From contig JACMMD010000134.1 of NCBI GenBank assembly GCA_014379235.1, positions 1-8,765 on the forward strand: 8,765 nucleotides of DNA. Direction: 5' to 3'. Below, piece after piece: positions 6,818-8,765 of this stretch; position 1 is the stretch's first letter; each line of letters starts with the position of its first letter. This stretch comes from Anaerolineae bacterium (GTDB lineage: Bacteria > Chloroflexota > Anaerolineae > Aggregatilineales > Phototrophicaceae). A model generated the notes under the pieces. That model worked only from the letters and a program-made list of their open reading frames with translations. It ran no database searches and was not told the DNA's origin. The position numbers were made by a program, and so were the translations under genes.

Positions 6818-7694
6818 ACTTCGATTGCAGCCACCGATAAACACGCTCCCAATCGACAAATAACAGTTGCAGCAGTACCAGATCGTAGAAGAAGATTTTC
6901 TGGAGCAGAAAAATGCCAATGTGCATGGCAGCGGCTAACGCCGGAAACACCCACCTCGCCCGCCGCGAGAACAGCACCGAAGCGTAACCGAGTTCGATGA
7001 CCAGCGAGGTTATACCAAGCAACGCAAACAAGGCATCTGGCGCGTTTTCCAGCACCAGCCCCGCCGCAAAATCAAAATCCGATGGCTCTAACGCACTACG
7101 GTAAACGATACTGCGTAGATTAGTCGCGTCCCACCACAGCAGCCCACCCTGCCGCAGCTTATTCAGCCCCGCCGCCAGATACACCAGCACCAGCAGCACC
7201 CAACAAGCATAGCGCGCCCATCCGTAAACCATCGGCGGCGTCCGTTTTCGCAGCGCGGCATAAGTGTCGCGCTTGCGCCATGCGTCGATGCTGAAAGTGT
7301 CCGCACACGGTGTCCAGCACAAAATCAGCAGCAGCCACCATGTAGCGACGTTAATGTGATAATAAGAGGTCATCGAACGGATAATGCCGCCCATCAACAG
7401 GGTAGACACCAATGCTGTCGGCAGTGTCAGCCGCGTCCACAATCCAAGCATACCTAACACGAGCGTGATAATAGTGACCAATTGGATAACTATTAGCAGC
7501 GTTTCGTTCGTAAAAATCGCCTCCGGCAGCCAGTTCGCCGTGCCCATGCGCTGACGCAGGCCCAACGGCAGTTTCGTAACGTTCGACAGGTCTTCCCATA
7601 GTGCATTCGCCAGCAGCACCGCGCAGACCAGCGCACGGAACACGCCAAGCGTAAATGCGCTGGTCGGCGGGACGAACCTACTCAAGGTTTGCAT
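6759..7694 (-). CDS. HTTM (vitamin K-dependent carboxylase-like) membrane protein
   Basis: The 311-residue protein has about seven or eight hydrophobic segments: 14-33, 64-85, 90-108, 116-130, 160-177, 219-242, 247-264 and 267-281. The features fit the HTTM family, the membrane part shared with vitamin K gamma-glutamyl carboxylase. They are YYHINVATWW (111-120) with a conserved His, VYLAAGLNKL (171-180) resembling the carboxylase Y..AG..KL motif, and MHIGIFLLQKIFFYDLVLLQ (257-276) with a second His. It is much shorter than a carboxylase and lacks the large extracytoplasmic domain, as most bacterial HTTM proteins do. Their activity is mostly unknown. Its start lies inside the end of the upstream gene (17-base overlap, different frame), so the two are probably translated together. 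Its 3' end, a polar Ala/Ser-rich tail (about 294-311), overlaps the end of the convergent SDR fusion gene. Confidence 0.82.
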   Translation of the reverse strand: MQTLSRFVPPTSAFTLGVFRALVCAVLLANALWEDLSNVTKLPLGLRQRMGTANWLPEAIFTNETLLIVIQLVTIITLVLGMLGLWTRLTLPTALVSTLLMGGIIRSMTSYYHINVATWWLLLILCWTPCADTFSIDAWRKRDTYAALRKRTPPMVYGWARYACWVLLVLVYLAAGLNKLRQGGLLWWDATNLRSIVYRSALEPSDFDFAAGLVLENAPDALFALLGITSLVIELGYASVLFSRRARWVFPALAAAMHIGIFLLQKIFFYDLVLLQLLFVDWERVYRWLQSKFNRADAAPETSAPASSLRQ

Positions 7695-8193
7695 CTTGGC
7701 TCAAATCGGCTACCGGAAATTCTAGGGTTCTGATCAAATGGCCACAGCACGGCTCTTCGCTGAAATCCCAGAGCCAGCGCTCTAAAACATAAACACTCAC
7801 ATCACGCCCATTGGCTTGCGCGGCCCGCGCCATCACTCCCAAAATCAGTTCGCAGCGAACGAGCGACTCATCAAAACAACTCGAAATGGCCGGGCGATAG
7901 CGCGTATATTTGAACACGGCGAGGTCATGCTCTGGCCGTGCAGCTTGCTCGGAACCATCCGCGTAACGCTCGAAATGACGTGTGTATTCGACAGCGCCTC
8001 TGGTACTGCGTCCTGAAAACATGGGCACATGAGTGACCGGATAAGCCTCTCTCTTGAGCAGCCATGCCGCCGCAAAGATCGCCACAATCCCAAGTATTAA
8101 CAGCGGATAAAAGCGCACGTCCCGCACAATCATTCCTTTCGACGTCGGCTCACACAGCTTATCATAGCCAAGCGCCCAGTTCGCGGCAAGCAT
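7678..8193 (-). CDS. Single-span membrane-anchored protein paired with the HTTM protein; function unknown
   Basis: The longest form has 171 residues. One hydrophobic segment (about 29-46, FYPLLILGIVAIFAAAWLL) follows a basic stretch, so the C-terminal 120 residues are probably outside the membrane. A motif right after the helix, YPVTHVPMFSGR (51-62), resembles the 'P...PMFS' start I associate with small HTTM-partner proteins; this is from memory. Five cysteines (14, 106, 114, 149, 150) include an adjacent pair, C149-C150, and four lie in the presumed extracytoplasmic part. The start is uncertain. ATG 8193 has only a GGGGAG 22 bases upstream. An internal GTG at 8127 (codon 23) has AAAGGA six bases before it, and an ATG at 8133 abuts that same site. 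A 149-residue form starting with the basic stretch and helix may therefore be the real protein. It overlaps the HTTM gene by 17 bases and is the first gene of that probable operon. Confidence 0.75.
   Translation of the reverse strand: MLAANWALGYDKLCEPTSKGMIVRDVRFYPLLILGIVAIFAAAWLLKREAYPVTHVPMFSGRSTRGAVEYTRHFERYADGSEQAARPEHDLAVFKYTRYRPAISSCFDESLVRCELILGVMARAAQANGRDVSVYVLERWLWDFSEEPCCGHLIRTLEFPVADLSQDANLE
8134..8140 (-). promoter_or_regulatory. Internal ribosome-binding site favouring a GTG start at 8127
   Basis: On the minus strand GAAAGGA lies six bases before GTG (8125-8127), a codon in frame with the longer open frame that begins at 8193. The first 22 residues of the long form have no hydrophobic or conserved look, whereas the short form begins immediately before the membrane helix. 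This favours, but does not prove, the shorter protein. Confidence 0.45.
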
Positions 8194-8314
8194 TCATACG
8201 AGCTACTTGTAAGCGCTCCCCAAAGTCGGGTAATCTAAGAGCAGCTTCTAGCCTTCAGCGCGAAAGGAGACGAGCGCGGCGTCGGAACATCGCTTCCTGC
8301 GCTGCCAGCCAACA

Positions 8315-8641
8315 ATGGATAAATGGGAATATCTATCGACGTTCGTTCAAGCTAATGTGCGGGCAAAGGGTGTTCGAGAGTATCTGAAACAGCACCGCCC
8401 CGACATGAAGAAAGTGCCACGCTACGCTCCCGAAACGATGCTGCCAGAACTCAACGGGCTTGGTGAACAGGGCTGGGAACTGGTGCATATGCAGCCCGTC
8501 CCACGTGGTTCGAAGGGCGATATTTTGTTCTCCGGCGAAGATCGCGTCTGGAGTAACATTTACTTCTGCGTGTTCAAGCGCCGTAAAGGGTCACCAAACC
8601 CACCACCGACGATGGATCCACCGCAGCAGGTTGGCCCATAG
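8315..8641 (+). CDS. DUF4177-like small protein
   Basis: This 108-residue soluble protein begins MDKWEYLSTFV. After a basic stretch (17-33) it has LPELNGLGEQGWELVHMQPV (43-62), then IYFCVFKRR (82-90). WEY at the start, LN.LG..GWELV in the middle and a closing beta strand ending in FKR is the usual DUF4177 pattern, a small domain with no known activity. The C-terminal 18 residues are Pro-rich (PNPPP, DPPQQ) and probably disordered. There is no good ribosome-binding sequence just before the ATG. AAAGGAG at 8263-8269 is 45 bases upstream, with no in-frame ATG, GTG or TTG between them. It is divergent from the HTTM operon and ends three bases before the next gene, so the two are probably co-transcribed. 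Confidence 0.8.
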   Translation: MDKWEYLSTFVQANVRAKGVREYLKQHRPDMKKVPRYAPETMLPELNGLGEQGWELVHMQPVPRGSKGDILFSGEDRVWSNIYFCVFKRRKGSPNPPPTMDPPQQVGP

Positions 8642-8644
8642 TCG

Positions 8645-8765
8645 ATGAGTTTTTCGCCAGAGACAGACCGTGTGGCACTGGTGACAGGTGCATCAAGCGG
8701 CATCGGTCATGCTACCGCGCTGGCCTTCGCCCGTGAAGGGACGAAAGTGGCGGCTGTCGCCCGCA
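8645..8765 (+). CDS. Classical short-chain dehydrogenase/reductase, N-terminal fragment (runs off the right edge)
   Basis: Forty residues are visible from the ATG at 8645. RVALVTGASSGIG (9-21) is the classical SDR nucleotide-binding motif TGxxxGIG, followed by a helix (ATALAFAREG, 23-32) and the second strand KVAAVAR (34-40). An Arg right after that strand often goes with NADP(H) use. The catalytic Tyr and Lys lie beyond the window, so substrate and exact class cannot be judged. It starts three bases after the DUF4177-like gene stop with only weak ribosome-binding sequence, suggesting translational coupling. Confidence 0.88.
   Translation, partial: MSFSPETDRVALVTGASSGIGHATALAFAREGTKVAAVAR

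Noticed and set aside
6176..6919. Minus-strand 247-codon open frame across the end of the SDR fusion
   Set aside because: It is antisense to the DUF2867-like domain and out of frame with the HTTM gene. It has Cys/Ser-rich random-looking composition and no motif.

Overview
The window carries eight intact or edge-truncated genes and one broken gene on about 8.8 kb of densely coding, moderately GC-rich bacterial chromosome. There are no RNA genes, insertion sequences, CRISPR arrays or phage genes. The mix is an acyl-CoA mutase large subunit lacking its own B12 domain, an NAD(P)-binding/DUF2867-type fusion, an HTTM membrane protein, a DUF2283-type small protein and a CHAD protein. This would suit a Chloroflexota-like bacterium, but that is an inference from gene content and style; no phylogenetic marker is present.

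Left part (1-2760, minus strand): a 622-residue protein of unknown function with about 13 predicted membrane segments (892-2760). Downstream of it is the N-terminal part of a CHAD-domain protein that runs off the left edge (1-730). The spacer between them (731-891) holds a 7-bp inverted repeat and a short imperfect repeat.

Centre (2761-5134, plus strand): a divergent spacer with a good extended -10 promoter leads into a 560-residue B12-dependent acyl-CoA mutase catalytic subunit. Its two substrate-discriminating positions are Phe90 and Gln208, the isobutyryl-CoA-mutase-like pair, rather than the Tyr/Arg of methylmalonyl-CoA mutase. Fifteen bases later comes a small gene broken by a -1 frameshift at an AAAA run, which overlaps a DUF2283-type gene.

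Right part (5222-8765): a 531-residue fusion of an atypical SDR domain with a DUF2867/START-like domain and a C-terminal membrane helix. Its last 59 bases overlap, tail to tail, the end of an HTTM-type membrane protein gene on the minus strand. That gene overlaps by 17 bases the gene upstream of it, which encodes a single-span membrane-anchored protein; the two form a probable operon. Divergent from them are a DUF4177-like gene and, three bases later, a classical SDR gene cut by the right edge.

No gene-free stretch exceeds 300 bases. The longest spacers are 731-891, 2761-2907 and 8194-8314. The observations most worth following up are the active-site signature of the mutase, the frameshifted small gene with its overlapping partner, and the HTTM operon with its convergent overlap.
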